Of a DNA stretch of 64,000 bases, positions 22,227 through 29,449 are shown in pieces; positions within the stretch are counted from its first letter, which is position 1; every line of letters starts with the position of its first letter. This DNA is from Allohoeflea poritis. GTDB lineage: Bacteria; Pseudomonadota; Alphaproteobacteria; Rhizobiales; Rhizobiaceae. The stretch lies in the NCBI RefSeq assembly GCF_027889715.1, contig NZ_JAPJZH010000012.1, forward strand, positions 1 through 64,000, written 5' to 3'. The notes beneath the pieces were generated by a model. That model was not told where the DNA came from, did not search any database, and saw only the letters and a list, made by a program, of their open reading frames with translations. A program made the translations under genes and the position numbers.

Positions 22227-22880
22227 ATGTATGAAGGGTTTCCCGGCGGCTTGAATCTATCGGCCGTCAACTGGAAGAAGAACGACGATCCGAACCTGCC
22301 GGGCGATGAGACCGTGTTCAGCCCGCAGGGTTTTCTGCTCGACGAACCAACGGTGGCATTTCCCTGGCGCGACAGCGCGCCGGACCGGTACTACGGTGCC
22401 CAGGAACCATCGGCCAATCCCATCCTGAACGCGCCCCTGCAGGAGCCGAGTGGCGGAACGATCTATTTCGAAACCACCGATGCCGGCAGGATTGAATCCG
22501 CGCTGGCTGCCATGGGGGTCAGGCTGGATTCCAAGGATTATGCCGCCTTCGCTGCAAGTTCCCCGAACCCCGTCGAGAGCCGTTATGTGGACCAGATCAA
22601 ATTCGTTTGGCACGGCGCATTGCGTTCGCTGTTCAAGGTGGACGATGACAAGATTCCACCCGACCAAACGCTGACACTGAGGCAGGCGCTGACACAATTT
22701 GTCAAAGAGCAGGATGCCAAATGGAACGAGCCGGGCAGACCCTTCAGCACGCGATTGCGGGGCGCGGCTGGAGGCGACGGCGAGTGGGCAAAGGAAGCAC
22801 TTGCTTTCGGCTTCCACGTCGAAAACAGCTTCTGGCAGATTTACAGGATCTGGAGCCGGGCCTGGCTGGTCACCAAGTAA
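22227..22880 (+). CDS. Unrecognised soluble protein
   Basis: A 217-aa protein without signal peptide or membrane segment, starting MYEGFPGGLNLSAVNWKKND. It is rich in Pro, Trp and acidic residues (FPWRDSAPDRYYG; FVWHGALRSLFKVDDDK; SFWQIYRIWSRAWLV), with a compact C-terminal part from about residue 95. I do not recognise a domain. The ATG at 22227 has only a weak ribosome site (GCGGGACAAG). It is divergent from the membrane protein at 21005-22048 with a 178-bp shared upstream region, an arrangement that often marks co-regulated genes. Confidence 0.6.
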   Translation: MYEGFPGGLNLSAVNWKKNDDPNLPGDETVFSPQGFLLDEPTVAFPWRDSAPDRYYGAQEPSANPILNAPLQEPSGGTIYFETTDAGRIESALAAMGVRLDSKDYAAFAASSPNPVESRYVDQIKFVWHGALRSLFKVDDDKIPPDQTLTLRQALTQFVKEQDAKWNEPGRPFSTRLRGAAGGDGEWAKEALAFGFHVENSFWQIYRIWSRAWLVTK

Positions 22881-22961
22881 TTGTGCACGCAAAGCGTGCA
22901 AAACCCTCCAAACAGGCGCGCCTGCGGTTTGCATGCGCGGATTAACGGATTAACGAAAAAA

Positions 22962-23088
22962 CTGGCAAATTCGTCACATTTGCTGCTATGTTTGCGTCAT
23001 TGAGTTGTTGAGCGGTTCCGAACCCTCCGGTTCGGGAGCCGTTTTCTTTTGCGCTGTTGCACCGCCTCCCAGGTGCGAAAAGCGCCAA
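22962..23088 (+). promoter_or_regulatory. greA leader with intrinsic terminator (attenuator-like)
   Basis: A weak promoter (CTGGCA 22962-22967, 18 bp, CTATGT 22986-22991) would start RNA near 22998. The leader then contains a GC-rich hairpin at 23013-23041 (CGGTTCCGAACC / GGTTCGGGAGCCG) followed by TTTTCTTTT, which is an intrinsic terminator shape. A second hairpin at 23051-23088 (TTGCACC / GGTGCGA, closed by GCGCT / AGCGC) ends just before the greA ribosome site. E. coli greA also has a leader terminator that yields the small RNA GraL, so a similar layout is plausible here. The terminator could alternatively belong to the upstream gene. Confidence 0.55.
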
Positions 23089-23104
23089 AAAGAAGGAGAA
23101 GGAC

Positions 23105-23581
23105 ATGGTTGAAAAAGTCCCCATGACCCAAAGTGGCTTTGGCAAGTTGACCGATGAATTGCGCTGGCGCCAGCAGGAAGAACGGCCGCGCATAATCGAG
23201 GCGATCGCGGAAGCGCGCGCCCATGGCGACCTGTCGGAAAATGCCGAATATCACGCCGCCAAGGAGGCGCAGAGCCACAATGAGGGCCGCATCGCCGAAC
23301 TGGAAGACCTGACGGCCCGTGCCGAGGTCATCGATCTGACGAAGATGTCGGGCGATACCATCAAATTCGGGGCCACCGTCAAGCTCGTCGACGAGGACAC
23401 GGACGAGGAAAAGACCTACCAGATCGTCGGCGACCAGGAAGCCGATGTCCGCGAAGGGCGTATTTCGCTGTCATCGCCGATTGCCCGCGCGCTCATCAGC
23501 AAACAGGTCGGCGACAGTATCGAGGTGAATGCTCCGGGCGGCGCAAAGGCCTACGAGATCCTCGAAGTGCGCTGGGGCTGA
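23105..23581 (+). CDS. greA: Transcription elongation factor GreA
   Basis: A 158-aa factor that enters the RNA polymerase secondary channel and stimulates cleavage of backtracked RNA. The N-terminal coiled coil (residues about 8-75) carries the tip acids in [20 protein letters not shown]. The C-terminal FKBP-like domain ends [13 protein letters not shown]. The ATG at 23105 follows AAGGAGAAGGAC, an excellent site. The leader contains a terminator-like hairpin (22962-23088). lpsB follows after 85 bp, the same neighbour as in Sinorhizobium. Confidence 0.98.
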   Translation: MVEKVPMTQSGFGKLTDELRWRQQEERPRIIEAIAEARAHGDLSENAEYHAAKEAQSHNEGRIAELEDLTARAEVIDLTKMSGDTIKFGATVKLVDEDTDEEKTYQIVGDQEADVREGRISLSSPIARALISKQVGDSIEVNAPGGAKAYEILEVRWG

Positions 23582-23666
23582 ACGTAGGTTTTCCCGCTCA
23601 ACGCCTGTGCTATGGGGTTTTCGCCGCAAGCGCCGTTTGCGGCGGACGCCGCGGGAGCTGCCGACC

Positions 23667-24719
23667 ATGTCCGATCAACCGGAACTGATGGTAACCAACA
23701 TGCACCGGAACTTCACCGGTGTGTCGGCGACCGCGGCTGCCGTCGCCCGCCAGCAGGCCACACGCTATGCCATGAGGATCGTCGGCCGTGCGCTCACCGG
23801 CTGCCCCGCCCCGGTGTCGGTTCGCCAGGCCTTTCGGCTTTCGCGCACGCCGGCCGACGGACGGCCCTTTGTGCTTTGGCATGTACGCCGCAACAATGAG
23901 ATGCGGGCCGCAATTTGGGCACGCGACGTGCTCAAGCTGCCGGTCCGCACCGTCTTCACCTCGGCTGCCCAGCGGCGCCATTCGGCATTCCCGCGCTGGC
24001 TGATCGCACGAATGGATGCGGTGATCGCGACAACGCAGGAAGCGGCCGCCCTGGTGCCAAATGTCCATTCCGTGGTTCACCACGGTGTCGACACGGAGCG
24101 ATTTCATCCGGCCGCCGACCGCGATGCGGCATGGCGCGACACGGGCTATCCGGGACGATTCGGCATTGCCACGATCGGACGCATCCGCCCCGAAAAGGGC
24201 ACCGATGTCTTTGTCGATGCGATGATAAAGCTGTTGCCCGACTTCCCCGACGCCGCCGCTCTGGTCATCGGCAAGGCGACGCCGCAGCACCGTGGTTTTG
24301 CCGCCGAGCTGCGACAGCGGGTGGAAGCCGCAGGCCTTTCCCAACGCATCGTCTTCACTGGCGAACTCGCCGCCGATCACTTGCCGGCGCTGGTCAGGAG
24401 CCTGTCGCTTCTCATCGCACCGCCGCGTTACGAGGGATACGGAATGACGCCGCTGGAGGCGATGGCCAGTGCGGTTCCGATCGTCGCCAGCGACACCGGA
24501 TTTTTTTCCGCCTTCATCGGTGAAGATCGCGCCGGAACGGTCGTACACGCCGCGGATGCGGACCGGGTTGCCTCAGCGGCACGCGACCTGATGCAAAATC
24601 CCATGGAACTGGCGCTCAAGGCCGGCAATGCGCGGCACCGCGCCGAAGAGCTGTTCGGAATCGGGAGCGAAGTCGAGGGCATCCACAAGGTCTATGAGGC
24701 TGTCTGGGGCGCCGGGTGA
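23667..24719 (+). CDS. lpsB: LPS core glycosyltransferase LpsB/LpcC type (GT4)
   Basis: A 350-aa GT-B fold glycosyltransferase. The C-terminal donor domain is typical of family 4: IGRIRPEKGTDVFVDAMIKL, then the EX7E region ...PRYEGYGMTPLEAMASAVPIVAS. Length and the position directly after greA match S. meliloti LpsB and R. leguminosarum LpcC, which add a core sugar (mannose) to lipid A-Kdo. The ATG at 23667 has GGGAG upstream. In Sinorhizobium, as I recall, lpsE, lpsD and lpsC come next; here a MITE and a GFA gene occupy that place. Confidence 0.85.
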   Translation: MSDQPELMVTNMHRNFTGVSATAAAVARQQATRYAMRIVGRALTGCPAPVSVRQAFRLSRTPADGRPFVLWHVRRNNEMRAAIWARDVLKLPVRTVFTSAAQRRHSAFPRWLIARMDAVIATTQEAAALVPNVHSVVHHGVDTERFHPAADRDAAWRDTGYPGRFGIATIGRIRPEKGTDVFVDAMIKLLPDFPDAAALVIGKATPQHRGFAAELRQRVEAAGLSQRIVFTGELAADHLPALVRSLSLLIAPPRYEGYGMTPLEAMASAVPIVASDTGFFSAFIGEDRAGTVVHAADADRVASAARDLMQNPMELALKAGNARHRAEELFGIGSEVEGIHKVYEAVWGAG

Positions 24720-24756
24720 AGCAAGTCGGCCGTTGAGAATTGGGTTCAACTGTGCC

Positions 24757-24970
24757 TAGAGCGTGTCTGACTTAGATTGAAGCATTTGACCGTAGCGATT
24801 TTGGTCACTAGCCAGGCGGGTTGCGCGCCGTGGTGCCAACCCACCACAAGCGCGAGCCAACGACGCCAGGGGCCAAAATCGCCCGGCCCGATCATCTCTG
24901 AGTTTCAACACGATAGGCCTTTCAAGGGTGGGGAAAATCAAATGCTTTAATCTAAGCCAAACACGCTCTA
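24757..24970. mobile_element. MITE, 214 bp with 33-bp terminal inverted repeats
   Basis: The ends 24757-24789 and 24938-24970 are inverted repeats with 30 of 33 matches (outer TAGAGCGTGT, inner AAGCATTTGA). Both ends carry TA at the outermost position, consistent with the TA target duplication of IS630/Tc1-type transposition. Inside, GCGATTTTGG (24797-24806) and its near complement at 24872-24883 frame a second imperfect palindrome of about 90 bp. There is no coding capacity. An 18-bp piece matching the same end is found at 43254-43271. Confidence 0.85.
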
Positions 24971-25012
24971 ATCTCCTCCTGATCGCAGTTAATTCGTTGC
25001 TGGAGATGCGGG

Positions 25013-25510
25013 ATGTCAGGGATGCGGGGCGGATGCTTGTGCGGTGCGTTGAGGTACGAAGTTCATAACCAGCCGTCGCGGACGACCATTTGTCATTGCA
25101 AGTTTTGTCAGAGGGCAACCGGCGGCGCCTATCTGGTGGAGCCCATCTTCGATGCGTCGGAATTTTCGATGACCGAGGGCCGGCCCAAACAATACAAGCA
25201 CATATCGGAAGGCAGCGGAAAGGACGTATACATACATTTTTGCGATACCTGCGGCACCAAGCTGTTCCTGACATTCGAACGTTTCGAAGGGATCGTGGGT
25301 CTCTACGGAGGCACATTGGACGATCCGAACTGGCTGGAAATCACGCCGCAGAATTCGAAACATATCTTTTTGGGCGTTGCGCAGAAGGGAACGATCATCC
25401 CGCCCCACGTAAACACCTTTGTGGAACACGCAACGAAAAACGACGGATCGCCGCTAGAACCGACAGTGTTCGATCAACCGCATGCCATTGGAAAAACTGA
25501 TCCGCAATAA
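25013..25510 (+). CDS. GFA family zinc-binding protein
   Basis: A 165-aa member of the GFA family (named after glutathione-dependent formaldehyde-activating enzyme). The cysteine set is intact: GGCLCGALRYE, then CHCKFCQRATGG, then FCDTCGTKLF, forming the two zinc sites of the Mss4-like beta fold. Members are mostly uncharacterised and formaldehyde activity is doubtful for the family. An ATG at 25022 (MRGGCLCG) is an equally good start. The gene lies between the MITE and lrp, at the place where lpsEDC sits in Sinorhizobium, and is convergent with lrp (14-bp gap). Confidence 0.87.
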   Translation: MSGMRGGCLCGALRYEVHNQPSRTTICHCKFCQRATGGAYLVEPIFDASEFSMTEGRPKQYKHISEGSGKDVYIHFCDTCGTKLFLTFERFEGIVGLYGGTLDDPNWLEITPQNSKHIFLGVAQKGTIIPPHVNTFVEHATKNDGSPLEPTVFDQPHAIGKTDPQ

Positions 25511-25524
25511 CGGGGCTTTGGAAT

Positions 25525-26016
25525 TCAGATATTCGGCAACCCGCCACCCAGATCGATCGGCCCCTCGTTCTTGACCTGCCTTATGGTAAGCATCGTGCGA
25601 ACCGTGTCGACATTGTCGGCAGCCGTCAGTTCGTCGATGACGAAATCCTGGAAGGTCGCCAGATCCGTGGCAACGCAGTGCAGCAGGAAATCCGATTCGC
25701 CCGAGACCATCCACGACTGGCGCACGATCGGCCACTGCAGTGTCTTTTCGGCGAAGGCCCGCAGATTGACTTCCGATTGGAGTGTCAGGCCGATCATGCA
25801 GAAGGCGACCAGATCGTAACCGAGCGACGGCGCGTTCAGGGTGGCGCGATAGCCCTCGATAATGCCGGCTTCCTCCAGTTTGCGCAGCCGCCGCAGGCAG
25901 GGCGGCGCGGATATGCCGACCCGCTCGGACAGCTCGACATTGGTCATGCGCCCGTCATCTTGAAGTTCACGCAGGATCTTGAGATCGATCGCATCGAGTT
26001 CGGCGCGTATGGCCAT
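25525..26016 (-). CDS. Lrp/AsnC family transcriptional regulator
   Basis: A 163-aa protein with an N-terminal winged HTH (LDAIDLKILRELQDDGRMTNVELSERVGISAPPCLRRLRKLEEAGII) and a C-terminal RAM effector-binding domain (about 75-145, GESDFLLHCVATDLATFQDFV). Position between lpsB and trxB matches the lrp gene of the S. meliloti lps locus (called lrp3 in some work). Ligands are typically amino acids. It is divergent from trxB; the 240-bp shared region carries the trxB promoter. Confidence 0.92.
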   Translation of the reverse strand: MAIRAELDAIDLKILRELQDDGRMTNVELSERVGISAPPCLRRLRKLEEAGIIEGYRATLNAPSLGYDLVAFCMIGLTLQSEVNLRAFAEKTLQWPIVRQSWMVSGESDFLLHCVATDLATFQDFVIDELTAADNVDTVRTMLTIRQVKNEGPIDLGGGLPNI

Positions 26017-26192
26017 GGCGTTGCCTCTCGTGATTCATAAAAGTGGCGAACCGCCATGATCTGATCAGTTGTTGCGCGCTGACGCAAGAATATTTCACCG
26101 CGCGGACGTGCATGACAGCTGTGTGAAAGCCGTGCCCTCCCCTTGCAACGCCCGCGCCCTACTTCGTACATTCGGCTAACATTGGTGCGGAC

Positions 26193-26222
26193 CTTGCACA
26201 TGGGGTGCCCGACCGCCTATCT
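26193..26222 (+). promoter_or_regulatory. Probable sigma-70 promoter of trxB-lsrB
   Basis: CTTGCA (26193-26198) and CTATCT (26217-26222) are 18 bp apart, close to the rhizobial consensus CTTGAC-N17-CTATAT, and lie 35 bp before the trxB ATG. Confidence 0.55.
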
Positions 26223-26256
26223 AGGCCACACAATTTGAGCAACAGGGAAATCGATA

Positions 26257-27222
26257 ATGACGATTCGCCATGCACGCGTCCTGATCATCGGCTCGGGACC
26301 CGCCGGTTACACAGCGGCCATCTATGCTTCGCGCGCCATGCTCGAGCCGGTCCTGATCGCCGGCATGGAACAGGGCGGTCAGCTCATGATCACGACGGAC
26401 GTTGAGAACTATCCGGGCTATGCCGAGACCGTTCAGGGTCCCTGGATGATGGAGCAGATGCTCAAACAGGCCGAAAATGTCGGGGCCGACATCGTCAACG
26501 ATCTCGTGACCGACGTGAATCTCGATGTCCGACCTTTCCATATCAAGACCGATTCCGGCCAGGAATACACGTGCGATTCATTGATCATCGCCACCGGCGC
26601 CCAGGCCAAGTGGCTAGGGATCGAATCGGAACAGACATTCATGGGCTTCGGCGTATCGGCCTGCGCCACCTGCGACGGTTTCTTCTACCGCAACAAGAAG
26701 GTTGTGGTCGTCGGCGGCGGCAACACGGCGGTCGAGGAAGCGCTGTATCTTTCGAATCTCGCCGAGCGGGTCACGCTGGTGCATCGCCGCGACGAGCTGC
26801 GCGCCGAAAAGATCCTGCAGAAGCGGCTGATGGCGAAGGACAATATCGACATCGTCTGGGACAGCCAGCTTGAGGAAATCACCGGCGAGACCACGACACC
26901 GCCATCGGTCACCGGCGTGCGCCTGAAGAACGTCAAGACCGGTGAGATCACCGCGCACGCGACGGACGGTGTTTTCATCGCCATCGGCCACGCGCCTTCC
27001 GTTGCGTTGTTTGAAGGCAAGCTCAAGCAGAAATCCAACGGTTATCTTTGGACGGCGCCCGATTCCACGGCAACGGATGTGGACGGTGTTTACGCTGCCG
27101 GCGACGTGACCGACGACATCTACCGGCAGGCGGTTACCGCCGCCGGGATGGGATGCATGGCCGCGCTCGAGGCCGAGAAGTTCCTCGCGGAGCTTGAACC
27201 GATGGCGGACGCCGCGGAATAA
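26257..27222 (+). CDS. trxB: Thioredoxin-disulfide reductase
   Basis: A 321-aa flavoprotein that reduces thioredoxin with NADPH in the cytoplasm. It has the FAD Rossmann motif GSGPAGYTAAIY, the redox-active pair Cys136-Ala-Thr-Cys139 in SACATCDGFF, the NADPH-binding VVVGGGNTAVEEALYL and the closing FAD motif YAAGDVTDD. Length is normal. The gene is followed after 25 bp by lsrB on the same strand, as in Sinorhizobium and Agrobacterium, so the two are probably one operon. Confidence 0.97.
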   Translation: MTIRHARVLIIGSGPAGYTAAIYASRAMLEPVLIAGMEQGGQLMITTDVENYPGYAETVQGPWMMEQMLKQAENVGADIVNDLVTDVNLDVRPFHIKTDSGQEYTCDSLIIATGAQAKWLGIESEQTFMGFGVSACATCDGFFYRNKKVVVVGGGNTAVEEALYLSNLAERVTLVHRRDELRAEKILQKRLMAKDNIDIVWDSQLEEITGETTTPPSVTGVRLKNVKTGEITAHATDGVFIAIGHAPSVALFEGKLKQKSNGYLWTAPDSTATDVDGVYAAGDVTDDIYRQAVTAAGMGCMAALEAEKFLAELEPMADAAE

Positions 27223-27247
27223 CGGGGCGCCGAAAGGAAACAGCGAC

Positions 27248-28144
27248 ATGCCGCTCGACTGGGACAAACTGCGCATCTTCCACGCCGCGGCCGAGGCCGG
27301 ATCCTTTACCCATGCGGCCGAGAAACTGCACCTGTCGCAATCGGCGATTTCCCGCCAGGTCAGTGCGCTGGAACAGGATATCGGCGTGCCGCTTTTCCAC
27401 CGGCATGCCCGGGGCCTGATCCTGACGGAACAGGGCGAACTGCTTTACCGCACCGCCCATGATGTCCTGCTCAAGCTCGAGGCGGTGCGCGTGCGGCTGT
27501 CGGAAACAACCGACAAGCCGAGCGGCAAGCTGCGGGTCACGACGACGGTCGGCCTCGGCTCCGGCTGGCTCACCGACCGCATGCAGGAATTCATGGAGCT
27601 TTACCCGGACATCGAGGTGCAACTGCTTCTCGACAATGAGGAACTCGACGTGAGCATGCGGCACGCCGATTGCGCGATCCGCCTGCGCCAGCCGCAGCAG
27701 CCGGACCTGATCCAGCGCAAGCTGTTCACCGTGCACATGCATGTCTACGCCTCGCCCGCCTATCTCAACCGCTACGGCAAGCCGGAACATGTCAGCGATT
27801 TCGACGGGCACCGCATCATCACTTTCGGCGAGCCGGCGCCCAACTATCTGCTGGACGTCAACTGGCTCGAAGTGGCCGGACGCCCGGCCAGCAACCCGCG
27901 CTCGCCGCACCTGCAGATCAACAACATGCCGTCGATCAAGCGGGCCGCCCAGCTCGGCATAGGTCTTGCCATGCTGCCGGATTACATGGTCGGCCACGAT
28001 GCGGGCCTCGTACAGCTCGACATCGATGCGGACGTTCCCTCCTTCTCCGGCTTTTTCTGCTATCCGGAAGAGCTGCGCGGCTCGGCAAAGCTCAAGGCTT
28101 TCCGCGATTTCCTCATCTCCAAGGCGCGCAACTGGAAATATTGA
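27248..28144 (+). CDS. lsrB: LysR-type regulator LsrB/VtlR
   Basis: A 298-aa LysR protein with an N-terminal winged HTH (LRIFHAAAEAGSFTHAAEKLHLSQSAISRQVSALEQDIGVPLF) and a type 2 periplasmic-binding effector domain. Position directly after trxB and length identify it as the LsrB/VtlR orthologue. In S. meliloti this regulator is redox-responsive and affects LPS, glutathione and symbiosis; in Brucella it is needed for virulence. The ATG at 27248 follows AAGGAAA. One of its reported targets in S. meliloti is the lrp3-lpsCDE group, whose lps part is missing here. Confidence 0.87.
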   Translation: MPLDWDKLRIFHAAAEAGSFTHAAEKLHLSQSAISRQVSALEQDIGVPLFHRHARGLILTEQGELLYRTAHDVLLKLEAVRVRLSETTDKPSGKLRVTTTVGLGSGWLTDRMQEFMELYPDIEVQLLLDNEELDVSMRHADCAIRLRQPQQPDLIQRKLFTVHMHVYASPAYLNRYGKPEHVSDFDGHRIITFGEPAPNYLLDVNWLEVAGRPASNPRSPHLQINNMPSIKRAAQLGIGLAMLPDYMVGHDAGLVQLDIDADVPSFSGFFCYPEELRGSAKLKAFRDFLISKARNWKY

Positions 28145-28264
28145 GGCCTTCGCCTGACCGCCCTGCCGGTCAGACCGCGCGGCAGCGACGTCCACATCGA
28201 CCGCAGCAGATTTCAATTGCGAAGCGACCTGTCAGTTGCTAGATGAATCGCGATGGTTTCCCGA

Positions 28265-28436
28265 GCCGCATGCGCGGCGACGGAATGAGAAAGGGAACAT
28301 GGTGCGGTGTAGCCATCAGGCGCCAACTCCATGACTGCCCCCGCAACTGTAGGCGGAGAGCGACGCTGAAAAGCCACTGGCATTTGCCGGGAAGGACAGC
28401 CGAGCATTGACCCGCAAGTCAGGAAACCTGCCATCA
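28265..28436 (+). ncRNA. Cobalamin riboswitch
   Basis: The conserved elements appear in order: GGGAACATGGTG, the CCCCCGCAACTGTA box, GCCACTG (28374-28380 region), GGGAAGGACAGCC and the closing GCAAGTCAGGAAACCTGCC. This is the AdoCbl-binding aptamer. Downstream, CCGGG and CCCGG pair right next to the GGAAGGAGG ribosome site at 28468-28476, so ligand binding probably controls translation initiation of the first small frame at 28481 and, by coupling, of the transport genes. Confidence 0.95.
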
Positions 28437-28480
28437 GAACTTCAACCGAACCGGGCGGGGTGTCCCGGAAGGAGGCTTTG

Positions 28481-28585
28481 ATGACACGTTTCTTCGTGTT
28501 CAGGAACATTGCGATTCGCTTCCCGCTTCCCCGCTCTGACGGAGGCAGCGATGGCACGATCCGACGAAACAATTCGGCTTGTTGA
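28481..28585 (+). CDS. Micro-ORF 1 after the riboswitch (34 aa)
   Basis: An ATG at 28481 follows a near-perfect ribosome site (GGAAGGAGG, 5 nt) and opens a 34-codon frame, MTRFFVFRNIAIRFPLPRSD and onward, rich in Arg and Phe. It overlaps the start of the next micro-ORF by 35 bp in a different frame. The strong site placed exactly at the riboswitch output suggests it is translated and gated by cobalamin. It may be a leader peptide for translational coupling or the stump of a lost gene. No homologue is recognised. Confidence 0.5.
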   Translation: MTRFFVFRNIAIRFPLPRSDGGSDGTIRRNNSAC

Positions 28586-28637
28586 CGACGGACGCCCGCA
28601 AAGGTCCAGCCGGATCATTGCAGGGCTCTCAAGCTGA
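28551..28637 (+). CDS. Micro-ORF 2, coupled to the ABC ATPase (28 aa)
   Basis: An ATG at 28551 follows GGAGG by 5 nt and opens a 28-codon frame beginning MARSDETIRLVDDGRPQRSS. Its TGA (28635-28637) overlaps the ATPase ATG (28637-28639) as TGATG, the standard geometry for termination-reinitiation coupling. The ATPase has no strong ribosome site of its own, so this frame may deliver ribosomes to it. Sequence conservation is unknown. Confidence 0.5.
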   Translation: MARSDETIRLVDDGRPQRSSRIIAGLSS

Positions 28638-29434
28638 TGCACGCTCCCGCCCCAGTGCTTGAGGTCAGCGGCCTCAGCCACCGTGCGCGCAACGGCGATG
28701 TGTTGATCGACGACATCTCCTTTGCCGTGTCGCGCGGAAGCATTCTCGCGATTGCCGGTCCGAACGGCGCCGGCAAATCGACCCTGCTGCGGCTGATCTC
28801 CGGCCTCGGTGAATTGCGGCCTGGCCAGGTTCGGCTCAACGGCAGGGACCTTTCAAGACTGCCGGCCCGCGAACGGGCAAAAGACGTTGCCTTTGTCGGT
28901 CAACTGGAAAGCCCCGATGGCAGGCTGCGGCTCGAGGACTACGTGGCCCTGGGACGGCTGCCGCTGCGCGGCGAACTTCCCGAACAGGATCACCGCGACG
29001 CCGTCGCGAATGCGCTGCGGGCAACGCAGATGGAGCGGTTTGCGGACGCACCTTTCGGCCGGCTGTCCGGCGGCGAACGGCAAAGGGCCCATATTGCGCG
29101 CGCCATCGCGCAAAACCCGAAGCTGCTGTTTCTGGATGAGCCCACCAATCACCTCGATCCCGACGCCAAGGGCAAGATCCTGTCGTTGATCGTCGGGCTC
29201 GGCATCACGGTTGTGCTGATCGTGCACGAGATCGCGCTGATTCCCGAATTCGCCACCCAGGTCGCCGTCCTCGAACAGACCCGGTTGCGGGCCTTTGGTT
29301 CGGCTGACGATGTCCTCACGCCACAGCTCATCCGCGACGTGTTCGGCGTCGAACTGATCCAGGTCCGGCATCCGAGCGAAGCAAGAACCCTGTCCGTCCT
29401 CGATATTCCGATTTCACGAAACACCAACCACTGA
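28637..29434 (+). CDS. ABC transporter ATP-binding protein, cobalamin (BtuD-like)
   Basis: A 265-aa ATPase subunit for an inner-membrane importer. Walker A is GPNGAGKST at 41-49, the ABC signature is LSGGERQRAHIARAIA and Walker B is KLLFLDEPTNHLD, followed by the H-loop VLIVHEIA. It belongs to the iron-siderophore/B12 group. The cobalamin riboswitch upstream indicates corrinoid uptake, with partners at 29450 (binding protein) and 30399 (permease). It starts by TGATG overlap with the micro-ORF upstream. Confidence 0.92.
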   Translation: MHAPAPVLEVSGLSHRARNGDVLIDDISFAVSRGSILAIAGPNGAGKSTLLRLISGLGELRPGQVRLNGRDLSRLPARERAKDVAFVGQLESPDGRLRLEDYVALGRLPLRGELPEQDHRDAVANALRATQMERFADAPFGRLSGGERQRAHIARAIAQNPKLLFLDEPTNHLDPDAKGKILSLIVGLGITVVLIVHEIALIPEFATQVAVLEQTRLRAFGSADDVLTPQLIRDVFGVELIQVRHPSEARTLSVLDIPISRNTNH

Positions 29435-29449
29435 AAAAGAGAAAATGTC

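Noticed and set aside
25013-25510. GFA protein as a true formaldehyde-activating enzyme
   Set aside because: Family name is historical; no formaldehyde oxidation genes are nearby, so only the fold is claimed.
28481-28637. Small gene between riboswitch and ATPase as cbtB or DUF1636
   Set aside because: Neither micro-ORF has the length or the His/Cys motifs of those cobalt-related families.
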